35,036 nt of DNA from Lachnospiraceae bacterium. Lineage in GTDB: Bacteria; Bacillota; Clostridia; Lachnospirales; Lachnospiraceae. The notes beneath the pieces were generated by a model, which searched no databases, was not told where the DNA came from, and saw nothing but the letters and a program-made list of their open reading frames with translations. The stretch covers positions 1 to 35,036 of the forward strand of contig CAJTHM010000034.1 in NCBI GenBank assembly GCA_910576125.1, in the 5' to 3' direction. This document shows, piece by piece, positions 22,402-28,975 of the stretch (positions within the stretch are counted from its first letter, which is position 1; every line of letters begins with the position of its first letter). Both the position numbers and the translations under genes were made by a program.

Positions 22402-22995
22402 ATGGAACGAGTGATTTTTGCCACGGGCAATGCGGGAAAGATGCGGGAAATCCGCTCTATCATGGCAGATACATATCCGGAAATCCTGTCCATGAAAGAG
22501 GCGGGAATTCAGACGGACATCGCGGAGGACGGGAAGACTTACGAAGAGAACGCTTTGATCAAGGCCAGAGCAGTAGCTGCCGCTGCAGAGGGCGGACTGG
22601 TTCTGGCGGACGATTCAGGGCTGGAGATTGACTTCCTGGGAAAGGAGCCAGGAGTCTATTCCGCCAGATATCTGGGGGAGGATACTCCCTACAGTGTAAA
22701 AAACGCAGAGCTGATCCGCCGCTTGGAGGGCGTGCCGGAGGAGGAGCGCACGGCCAGATTCGTGTGCGCCATCGCCGCGGTATTGCCGGACGGCAGGGAG
22801 CTGACTGTGAGGGCGGCCATAGAAGGACGAATTGGCTATGAGGAGAAAGGAGGCAATGGCTTTGGCTATGATCCTATCTTCTATGTGCCGGAGATGGGCA
22901 AGACAACGGCAGAGCTTACCGAGGAGGAGAAGAACCTGGTAAGCCACAGGGGAAAAGCGCTCCGGCTGATGAGGGAGGAGCTGAAAAAGCTATGA
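22402..22995 (+). CDS. rdgB: XTP/dITP diphosphatase (non-canonical purine NTP pyrophosphatase)
   Basis: 197 residues from ATG 22402 (AAAAGGGGAAAA site). All family motifs are visible: the nucleotide-binding start VIFATGNAGKMREIRSIM, the substrate motif VLADDSGLEIDFLGKEPGVY and SARYLGE, then GNGFGYDPIFYVPEMGKTTA and NLVSHRGKALRLM. The enzyme hydrolyses ITP, dITP and XTP to the monophosphates and so keeps deaminated purines out of DNA and RNA. Length matches the family. Its end overlaps the next start (ATGA), so the two genes are translationally coupled. Confidence 0.95.
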   Translation: MERVIFATGNAGKMREIRSIMADTYPEILSMKEAGIQTDIAEDGKTYEENALIKARAVAAAAEGGLVLADDSGLEIDFLGKEPGVYSARYLGEDTPYSVKNAELIRRLEGVPEEERTARFVCAIAAVLPDGRELTVRAAIEGRIGYEEKGGNGFGYDPIFYVPEMGKTTAELTEEEKNLVSHRGKALRLMREELKKL

Positions 22996-23465
22996 AAGTG
23001 CTGATAGTCAGTGATACCCACAGAAAGAATGAGAATTACTTCAAGGCGTTGGAACGAGTGAAGCCGGATTTGGTGATTCATTGCGGGGACGCGGAGGGCG
23101 GCGAGTATGTACTGTCCAATGCGGCGGCCTGTCCTGTGCAGATTGTCCTGGGGAACAATGATTTCTTCTCCTATCTGCCCAGGGAGCTGGAGCTGGAACT
23201 GGGTTCCTTTAAGGTATGGGTGACTCATGGGCACAATTACTATGTGTCCATGGGCAGCGAGGTCATCAAGAGGGAGGCCAGGGCCAGAGGTTTTGACATC
23301 GTGATGTACGGGCATACCCACAAGCCGGTGGTGGACAGGCGGGAGGGTGTCATAGCGGTGAACCCGGGCAGCCTGTCCTATCCCAGGCAGGAGGGGCGCA
23401 GGCCGTCCTATATCGTCATGGAGGTGGAGGGAGAGCAGGCAGATTTTGTGATTGAATATCTGTAA
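22992..23465 (+). CDS. YfcE/MJ0936-type metallophosphoesterase
   Basis: 157 residues from ATG 22992. The calcineurin-like metal-binding motifs appear in order: VSDTHRKNENY (D-x-H), VIHCGDAEGG (GD), VLGNNDFFSY (GNND), VWVTHGHNYY (H-G-H) and DIVMYGHTHKPVVD (GHTH), then VNPGSLSYPRQ. It binds two divalent metals and cleaves phosphodiesters; the physiological substrate of this family is not firmly known. The pairing rdgB-phosphoesterase is common in Firmicutes. Confidence 0.93.
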   Translation: MKVLIVSDTHRKNENYFKALERVKPDLVIHCGDAEGGEYVLSNAAACPVQIVLGNNDFFSYLPRELELELGSFKVWVTHGHNYYVSMGSEVIKREARARGFDIVMYGHTHKPVVDRREGVIAVNPGSLSYPRQEGRRPSYIVMEVEGEQADFVIEYL

Positions 23466-23470
23466 ATCCC

Positions 23471-23500
23471 TTGACAGTGGTGCGGGAAATGCGCTATAAT
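23471..23500 (+). promoter_or_regulatory. tRNA-Pro promoter
   Basis: Consensus TTGACA (23471-23476) and TATAAT (23495-23500) with an 18-bp spacer, 58 bases before the tRNA. Confidence 0.8.
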
Positions 23501-23558
23501 GGGAAAGATGCAGGTCTTTGCTTTTGGATTGCGAAAGGGGTTTGGGCTTGTGTCATCT

Positions 23559-23633
23559 CGGGGTGTGGCTCAGCTTGGCTAGAGCGCCTGGTTTGGGACC
23601 AGGAGGTCGCAGGTTCGAATCCTGTCACCCCGA
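23559..23633 (+). tRNA. tRNA-Pro (anticodon TGG)
   Basis: Acceptor stem CGGGGTG/CACCCCG, D-arm GGCTCAGCTTGGCTAGAGC, anticodon stem-loop CCTGG-TTTGGGA-CCAGG with anticodon TGG, and T-arm GCAGGTTCGAATCCTGT. The discriminator base is A at 23633, and CCA is not encoded. It is read from a consensus promoter and ends at a hairpin terminator. Confidence 0.96.
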
Positions 23634-23643
23634 TTAAAAAGTG

Positions 23644-23693
23644 ATAGCGAGAAGGCTTGATTTTATGGGCTTTCCCGCTATTTTTGTTTTTAT
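23644..23693 (+). terminator. terminator after tRNA-Pro
   Basis: ATAGCGAGAAGGC pairs imperfectly with GGGCTTTCCCGCTAT, followed by TTTTTGTTTTT. Confidence 0.8.
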
Positions 23694-23805
23694 TGTTTCA
23701 GCAACTTTTGTAAGGGTAAAATCAGAGAATCGGTTCATGGGCTGGACTTCCATGGGGATAAAATAAAGCCGCGTAGTAAGATTTGAAAAAGCGGGAAAAG
23801 GCGCC

Positions 23806-23825
23806 CGGATTCTGTCATCCCGATT
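23806..23825 (+). repeat. degenerate copy of the tRNA-Pro 3' end (possible att scar)
   Basis: CGGATTCTGTCATCCCGATT matches the tRNA 3' end CGAATCCTGTCACCCCGATT (23616-23635) at 17 of 20 positions, in the same orientation and 190 bp downstream. Direct copies of a tRNA 3' end are what integrative elements leave as attachment sites. The rest of 23694-23943 shows no gene. Confidence 0.5.
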
Positions 23826-23943
23826 GATGCATCATAGCCGCAAGTCCGGGATTTGTTCAGTAAAATCAAAGGGGTTGCGGCTTTCCTGATGTTCTGCGCC
23901 ATGGCCTAAACTGGTTCCGGCATCCCACGCGGCAGCACTGCGC

Positions 23944-24489
23944 CTACCGTAACAAATCAGAAATCCGGATGCTGAAATCCCCATAGATGCAAGACTGTAT
24001 GTCGTTATCGAAAGCATATTGTGTGGTTCCGGTATTGTTCTCGAAATCATAGACCGTGACCGTGCGTGTGATGGGGTTCACAATCCAGTATTCGCGGACG
24101 CCAGCCGAACGGTATTTGAAGAGCTTTATGCCATAATCCATCCGGTCTGTGCCGGGCGATATCACTTCGATGATCCAATCCGGGGCGCCGTTGCAGCCAT
24201 ATTCGTCAAGTTTGTCCCTGTTACAGACCACAGAAATGTCTGGTTCGACATAGTTCCTCTCGTCTGCGTTCAAGAATACAGCAAAGGGGGCAGGATAGAC
24301 CTTGCACAGGCCGCCATGCGCATCGATGTACTGCCCGATCGCTTTTGTGAACTGTCCAACAAGTTCCTGATGAATCCGCCGCGGCGGAGCCATCATGTAC
24401 ATCCGGCCGTCAATCAGTTCTGCGCGCTGGTCGTCTGGCAGGGCGTAGATATCTTCAACCGTATAAGTCTTATCTTGTGCTAAGTCCAT
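23944..24489 (-). CDS. Uma2-family (DUF820) putative endonuclease
   Basis: 181 residues; ATG 24487-24489 with GCGAGGAACG upstream. The Uma2 layout is complete: KTYTVEDIYALPDDQRAELI, DGRMYMMAPPRRIHQELVGQ, then the PD-(D/E)XK-like core YVEPDISVVCNRDKLDEYGC, GAPDWIIEVISPGTDRMDYG and IKLFKYRSAGVREYWIVNPI. These proteins have a restriction-endonuclease fold and are abundant in some genomes as singletons; their biological role is unknown. No antitoxin- or methylase-like partner is adjacent. It is transcribed in the same direction as the XRE/S24 repressor upstream. Confidence 0.9.
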   Translation of the reverse strand: MDLAQDKTYTVEDIYALPDDQRAELIDGRMYMMAPPRRIHQELVGQFTKAIGQYIDAHGGLCKVYPAPFAVFLNADERNYVEPDISVVCNRDKLDEYGCNGAPDWIIEVISPGTDRMDYGIKLFKYRSAGVREYWIVNPITRTVTVYDFENNTGTTQYAFDNDIQSCIYGDFSIRISDLLR

Positions 24490-24560
24490 AAGTCGTTCCT
24501 CGCTTTCTTAAGGGAGTTGCGGCATCGTAACTCTGACTTGTGAAATATTCTTACAAAAAC

Positions 24561-25181
24561 CTAAAAGCTCTTTGCCCTCAGTTCCACCACCTTGCCTAGA
24601 ATCCTGACAGGTTTTTCCTCGATTTCTGCGTTTGTATAGAATATAGGACTGTAGGAGGGATTGATGGGGATCAGTTCTATGCCGTCCCTGTACTTCTTCA
24701 GACGCTTGCAGGTTGCATCGGTTCCGCTCACGGTGGCTATCACGATGTCCCCTGTCTCGGCGGTGTCCTGCTTCATGACGATGACGACATCGCCCTCCAC
24801 CATCCGGGGCTCCATGCTCTGGCCATGAATCTGCAATCCGAAGAATTCGCCTTTGCAGGCCATTTCTGCGGTAATCTCTTCAGTGTCGATGATTTCCTCC
24901 ACGGCCTCGATGGGGGTGCCGGCAGCTACACGGCCCAGGACGTTGATGGCGACGCCTTTTTTCTTGACTGGAAGTCCGTCATCCCATCCTACCAACTCTC
25001 GGGATGTTGTTCCGAGAGCCTTCGCAAAAAGCTCTATTTTAGATTGCTGTAGGTCTACTTGCCCTTTTTCGATTTTGGTGATAGAAGAACGGTCAGTATA
25101 TCCTGTTAATTTTGCAAGGGCATCTTGGGAAAGCCCTTTTGCTTCGCGCAGTCTTTTTATGTTTTGGTATAGTTTTAACAT
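24561..25181 (-). CDS. XRE/S24-peptidase LexA-like repressor
   Basis: Start taken at ATG 25181 with AGGCGGGATAAA upstream, rather than the in-frame codon at 25268, because the promoter lies between them; 206 residues. Helix-turn-helix residues 5-60: IKRLREAKGLSQDALAKLTG, YTDRSSITKIEKGQ. The S24 domain at about 90-200 has GRVAAGTPIEAVEEI, the catalytic serine in IHGQSMEPRMVEGD, and the lysine in ATVSGTDATCKRLKKYRDG. By family it represses its targets until RecA-stimulated self-cleavage. The divergent palindromic operator at 25260 suggests it controls the opposite promoter. It may be a prophage remnant or a stand-alone SOS-type switch. Confidence 0.9.
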   Translation of the reverse strand: MLKLYQNIKRLREAKGLSQDALAKLTGYTDRSSITKIEKGQVDLQQSKIELFAKALGTTSRELVGWDDGLPVKKKGVAINVLGRVAAGTPIEAVEEIIDTEEITAEMACKGEFFGLQIHGQSMEPRMVEGDVVIVMKQDTAETGDIVIATVSGTDATCKRLKKYRDGIELIPINPSYSPIFYTNAEIEEKPVRILGKVVELRAKSF

Positions 25182-25208
25182 TTTATCCCGCCTTTCTCTT
25201 TGCACTAT

Positions 25209-25237
25209 AATAGCACGGACGTGAAGAAAAATCAACA
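25209..25237 (-). promoter_or_regulatory. promoter of the XRE/S24 repressor gene
   Basis: On the minus strand TTGATT (25237-25232) and TATTAT (25214-25209) are 17 bases apart, about 28 bases before the repressor start. Confidence 0.6.
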
Positions 25238-25253
25238 AATCTGATAAAAATAG

Positions 25254-25289
25254 TTGACATAAATTCACGATAGTGATATAGTGAATTTA
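25254..25289 (+). promoter_or_regulatory. rightward promoter with palindromic operator
   Basis: TTGACA (25254-25259), a 17-bp spacer and TATAGT (25277-25282). A perfect 9-bp inverted repeat TAAATTCAC / GTGAATTTA (25260-25268 and 25281-25289) covers the spacer and the -10. A repressor bound here would block the promoter; the divergent S24 protein is the likely ligand. Confidence 0.75.
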
Positions 25290-25408
25290 AATCAGCAAAG
25301 TGTATGAGCCCAATAATAGTAGTGGAGGCATTTGCCCAGGCCAGGCTTAAGGAATGCAAGTGCTGAGGAAAAGGAATGCTAAGGAATTTAAGAAAGGAAG
25401 CGGATGGA

Positions 25409-25528
25409 ATGAAAGTATGGGAATGCCGCAACTGCGGGCATATCGTCGTTGGCACAAAGGCGCCGGAAATCTGCCCCACCTGCAACCATCCCCGGAGCTA
25501 TTTTGAAGTAAGCGCGGAGAACTACTGA
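25409..25528 (+). CDS. rubredoxin-like mini-protein, 39 aa
   Basis: ATG 25409 with AAAGGAAGCGGATGGA upstream, TGA at 25526-25528. The sequence MKVWECRNCGHIVVGTKAPE then ICPTCNHPRSYFEVSAENY is a rubredoxin-type Cys-x2-Cys ... Cys-x2-Cys knuckle, like the C-terminal domain of rubrerythrin but without the diiron domain. It probably binds one Fe or Zn. It lies downstream of the operator-controlled promoter, so it may be regulated by the S24 repressor. Its role may be electron transfer or oxidative-stress defence; this is inferred. Confidence 0.85.
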   Translation: MKVWECRNCGHIVVGTKAPEICPTCNHPRSYFEVSAENY

Positions 25529-25679
25529 TTGCCGGCATACAGAAGCCAGCCTTATTTATTCGGGAGTGTAGGACGATATAATGGATAGAGAGCGGTCCAT
25601 GGATAAATAGTAATATGTGAACGGAAAAACGATGATGCGGCGACGTAGTGATATCGTCCGGAAAGGCAGGGGGATAGTT

Positions 25680-26261
25680 ATGAAGATAGGAGAAGCTCAG
25701 AGCATCTACAGAGAACAAGTGCAAAGGTACCGAAAGGAAAAGGCGGACGTATCAAAGCAGCTTCAGAATCTCCGCAAGCGGATGGAAGCCACGCCGGAGG
25801 GCGCGGAGCGGTATAGATGAGAAGCCGCCACGCTGGAACTGACCCTGGAAGCGCTGGACGAGAAACAGGAGGAATACCAGGACTATCTCGACCAACTGGC
25901 AGACCAGTACTGCGCCTACTGGAACGCCACAGTGGCGGATCAACAGGCAGACGCGGCTGAGGAGTATGCGGTGGACATGGCCAAAATCATGGAAGTGGCC
26001 CGCCGCATCATGCGCGGTGCCATCGTCCCCGCATCGGATGAGAAGAAATTGATGGAATACAGTGAAGAAATATACCAGACAGCGAAGAGCGTAGGCGCCA
26101 TGGTGCGCAGGCAGAAGAAGGAGAAATACGATTCCCTCTGGGGAGACGAGGAAGAGAAGGAATACGACGATTCCCAGGAAGTGGCAGAGAATGCGGAAGC
26201 GGCAGACGGCCCTGAGATTGTGGCTGCTGCGGATGTAGCGGCATCGGTGGCCGAGGGCTAG
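25680..26261 (+). pseudogene. coiled-coil protein gene broken by in-frame TGA
   Basis: Start ATG 25680 (AGGGGGAT site). It reads MKIGEAQSIYREQVQRYRKE...GAERYR and then TGA at 25818-25820. The same frame continues open as EAATLELTLEALDEKQEEYQ, VDMAKIMEVARRIMRGAIVP and an acidic Ala-rich tail (ENAEAADGPEIVAAADVAAS) to 26261. Joined, it is a highly charged helical protein of about 192 residues. The composition is continuous across the TGA, so this is a single-base nonsense change in one gene, not two genes. No selenocysteine element is evident. I know of no named family; the function is unknown. Confidence 0.75.
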
Positions 26262-26382
26262 GGTGATACAGCGGCAACGGTAGCCGATGGCAGAGTAGGA
26301 ATTGTCTACAATGCATCAGTTATTTTCCGACAGTTCCCACGCCATGTCCAGGGACGGTTGCCGGAAAGAGGAGGGCAGAAGC

Positions 26383-27111
26383 ATGCTGCGCTTCATGATA
26401 TGCGATGATGAGCCGCTGCAGCTTTCTCTGCTGGAGACCTATGTGAGAGAGTGGGCAGCGGAGAAGAAAATGGAAATTAGGACAGATAGATTCCAGAACG
26501 CGGAACAGCTCCTTTTTGCATGGGAGGAGGGAGCGGCGGATATCGTGCTGCTGGATATCGATATGCCCGGTATGGACGGGATTTCGCTTGCACGCAGGCT
26601 CCGGCACAAGGGAGCGGGCGTGCAGATTCTTTTTGTCACCGGGTTCGCGGACTACGCCCTGGAGGGCTATGAAGTGGAAGCCGTGTCCTATCTGATTAAG
26701 CCGGTGGAGAAGGGGAAACTCTTTGCCTGTCTGGACAGGGCCTGGGAGCGCTGCGGCCAGGAGGAGCCTGTGCTTTTGGTGGAGACCCCCTGGGGGGCCG
26801 CCAGGGTGAAGCTGCGGGATATCTGCTACCTGGAAAGCGATGCGCATAATACACAGGTGCACTGCGTCCGGGCCGGGGAGCCGCTGCGGAGCAGAATCGG
26901 AATCCGGGAGCTGGAGGAGCGGATTGGGGAGCAGACAGAGACTTTCTTCAAAATCCACCGCTCCTACCTGGTCAACATGGGTCATGTGGGCCGGATTGCC
27001 AGGAAAGAAGTGACCATGGACACCGGAGAATCCCTCCCCGTGGCCCGGAACCGCTGGGAAGCGCTGAACCAGGCGTATCTGGACTACTATCGGGGATGGC
27101 AGAAGACGTGA
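26383..27111 (+). CDS. LytTR response regulator (second system)
   Basis: Start ATG 26383 with AGAGGAGGGCAG upstream; an in-frame codon at 26302 has no site. 242 residues. Receiver domain: acidic pair D8/D9 in MICDDEP, phosphoacceptor D58 in IVLLDIDMPGMDG, T86, and K106 in SYLIKPVEKG. The LytTR domain (about 135-240) has KLRDICYLESDAHNTQVHCV and FKIHRSYLVNMGHVGRIARK. It pairs with the GHKL kinase 143 bases downstream. By family it would bind paired direct repeats; the ABC exporter pair that follows is a plausible target. Confidence 0.92.
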   Translation: MLRFMICDDEPLQLSLLETYVREWAAEKKMEIRTDRFQNAEQLLFAWEEGAADIVLLDIDMPGMDGISLARRLRHKGAGVQILFVTGFADYALEGYEVEAVSYLIKPVEKGKLFACLDRAWERCGQEEPVLLVETPWGAARVKLRDICYLESDAHNTQVHCVRAGEPLRSRIGIRELEERIGEQTETFFKIHRSYLVNMGHVGRIARKEVTMDTGESLPVARNRWEALNQAYLDYYRGWQKT

Positions 27112-27254
27112 GCCTGGCCGAGCCCGGCCGCGGTGGGGGCAGAAGCCATGAGCGGTGTCGGGCCTGGCTATAGCGTGAGATAGAAGGCGTGAGCGAATCT
27201 GCCGACAAAATACACCGGATGGAATGCAAAAGCCGGAAAGGAGTTTGGGCTTAG

Positions 27255-28514
27255 ATGGAAGCAGAGAAGTTCTGGGAAATCTCCCGGGGAATCTTTCAGG
27301 CTTTGTGGCTGATCCTGTATTGGTATTACGTGGAACAGGTGGGCTGCCTGGAGAAAGGGGCCGGAAGGCGTGTGATCGGATTCTGTCTGGCGGCGCTTTG
27401 CCTGTGCGGCTCTCTCTGGTATCCCCTCTGGTTCGGCTGGCTGTTGGCCCTGGGGCTGACGGAGCTGTACGACCTGTTCTTCGACGAGGAAGCGTTTGCC
27501 GGACAGTGGCGGCGGATTCTGCTGCCGGGCCTGTGCATGGCCGGAATCTCCGGGCTGCCGGGGCTGTGCGGAAAGCTGGGAACCGCGCTGCCGGAAGGGT
27601 ATCTTTTTTGTGCCCATGAAATTGTCCTGTACCTTTTCCTGTTACTGCTGTCCCGAAAGCGTGACAGTCTGAGACCGGTCAACGCCATTCTGACAGCCGT
27701 GTCATTTCTGGCGCTGGGCGGGTTTTCCTGGGTGACAGGCTGCACGGATCTGGTGGAGATGGGTGACGGGCTCAGGGGCGCGTTCCTGTGGGGCGGCGCT
27801 GCGCTGGCGGCATTGCTGTTCCTGACAGTGGAGGGAACGCTGTTTTTTTATAAAAAAGGGTATGAATTCCGCACCGAAGCGTTCCGCAAGGAGCTCATGG
27901 AACACAGCTATGGGGAAATCCGGGAAATCTACATGGACATGCGGGGCTGGCGGCATGACTACCACAACCATATGCAAGTGATGAAGGCCCAGCTGACCAT
28001 GGGGAACCTGGAGGGGATCGGGGCCTACCTGGACAAGCTGGAAAGGGAGCTGGATCGGGTGGACACGCTGGTGAAGTCGGGGAATCTGATGGCGGACGCC
28101 ATCCTGAACAGCAAGCTGACCCTGGCCAGGCGGCAGAAAATCTCCGTGAACTGCAAGGCGGAGCTTCCGGAGCGGATCTCCGTGGCGGACGTGGATCTGT
28201 GCGTGATCCTGGGGAACCTTCTGGACAATGCCATCGAAGCCTGTGGCCGGATGGAGGAGGGAGCCCGCTTCCTGAGGGTGTACATGAGGGTGAACACCAG
28301 CCAGTTCTACCTGTCCGTCCAGAACTCCGCCAGAGAGGAGCCGGACTTTGACGAGAGGAACTATATCAGCAGGAAGCGCGGCAACCACGGCCTGGGCATG
28401 AAGCGGGTGAAGGCCATGGTGGACAAGTACCACGGCTACCTGAACCTGGCCAATGAGCCGGGGATATTCGCGGCGGAGGTGACTCTGCCCCTGGAACAGG
28501 CTGACTTTTCGTGA
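27255..28514 (+). CDS. GHKL sensor histidine kinase (second system)
   Basis: 419 residues from ATG 27255, with AAAGGAG about 14 bases upstream. The first 200 residues contain about six hydrophobic segments (IFQALWLILYWYYV, IGFCLAALCLCGSLW, EIVLYLFLLLLS, AALAALLFLTVEG). The phosphorylation motif is GWRHDYHNHMQVMKAQ (His234). The N-box is VILGNLLDNAIEACG (Asn321/Asn325), and the G-box is NHGLGMKRVKAMVDKYHG. This is the AgrC/VirS-like HPK10 layout, which usually senses peptides. No agrB or agrD lies nearby, so the signal is unknown; the ABC exporters downstream might export or expel it. Confidence 0.9.
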   Translation: MEAEKFWEISRGIFQALWLILYWYYVEQVGCLEKGAGRRVIGFCLAALCLCGSLWYPLWFGWLLALGLTELYDLFFDEEAFAGQWRRILLPGLCMAGISGLPGLCGKLGTALPEGYLFCAHEIVLYLFLLLLSRKRDSLRPVNAILTAVSFLALGGFSWVTGCTDLVEMGDGLRGAFLWGGAALAALLFLTVEGTLFFYKKGYEFRTEAFRKELMEHSYGEIREIYMDMRGWRHDYHNHMQVMKAQLTMGNLEGIGAYLDKLERELDRVDTLVKSGNLMADAILNSKLTLARRQKISVNCKAELPERISVADVDLCVILGNLLDNAIEACGRMEEGARFLRVYMRVNTSQFYLSVQNSAREEPDFDERNYISRKRGNHGLGMKRVKAMVDKYHGYLNLANEPGIFAAEVTLPLEQADFS

Positions 28515-28975
28515 AAAAAATACGGCATTTCGTGCGGGAACCTCCACAAAGGAAGGTTCCTGTTTTATAATGTGAGCCAGAGAAGCCGAGATGGTCTCCC
28601 GGAGGTTGTTTCCTGAACTGCCATGCATCCAATGCTCCGCCATATGCGAAAGCAGGCCAGATACAATACTTTCACAGCGAAAGCTGCCCTGGGAAATACT
28701 GCCAGCTGTGGCGGTCTCAGGAGCAGTATTATAAATGAATCTGATTCTATGCCATACTCAGCTGACTGGTTTAGCGCGATAGATTTCGCTATACTGCTAA
28801 GCCATGATGTTGGGGCAAAAGGTTATCAGTGGACATACCCGATAAAAGCATGGGAATTTGGCGAACAATTTTCAAACAATTAACACAATTCGTGTTTGCA
28901 TATGGTTTTGATTCTGGCATCAAGCTATTACAGATGGAAGAATAGAAAAACACTGTGCTATAGGAAGGGAGCGGC
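28515..28975. other. intergenic region between kinase and ABC exporter genes
   Basis: No supported gene. An open frame at 28623-28883 lacks a well-placed binding site and resembles nothing known. The region holds the kinase terminator at 28537 and probably the promoter of the ABC genes. ACAATTCGTG at 28885 resembles one half-site of the agrD LytTR pair, with ACAATTTTCA 20 bp upstream at 28865. Confidence 0.5.
28537..28570 (+). terminator. terminator after the GHKL kinase
   Basis: GGAACCT and AGGTTCC form a perfect 7-bp stem with a 10-base loop, followed by TGTTTTAT, 22 bases after the stop. Confidence 0.75.

Noticed and set aside
25304..25366. possible 20-codon leader ORF downstream of the operator-controlled promoter
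   Set aside because: No ribosome binding sequence and no conserved feature; it could equally be chance.
25818..25820. TGA as a selenocysteine codon
   Set aside because: No redox-type motif at the position and no evident selenocysteine-insertion hairpin directly after it; a nonsense mutation is simpler.
26320..26985. 221-residue minus-strand open frame over the response regulator gene
   Set aside because: Shadow of the LytTR regulator; no start context and no domain.
27702..28643. 313-residue minus-strand open frame over the kinase gene
   Set aside because: Antisense to the well-defined GHKL kinase; His/Pro/Gln-rich composition typical of reverse frames in GC-rich genes.
28623..28883. 86-residue plus-strand open frame between kinase and exporter genes, considered as the missing peptide gene
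   Set aside because: No well-placed binding site, no signal or double-glycine leader, and a composition that does not look like a peptide precursor.
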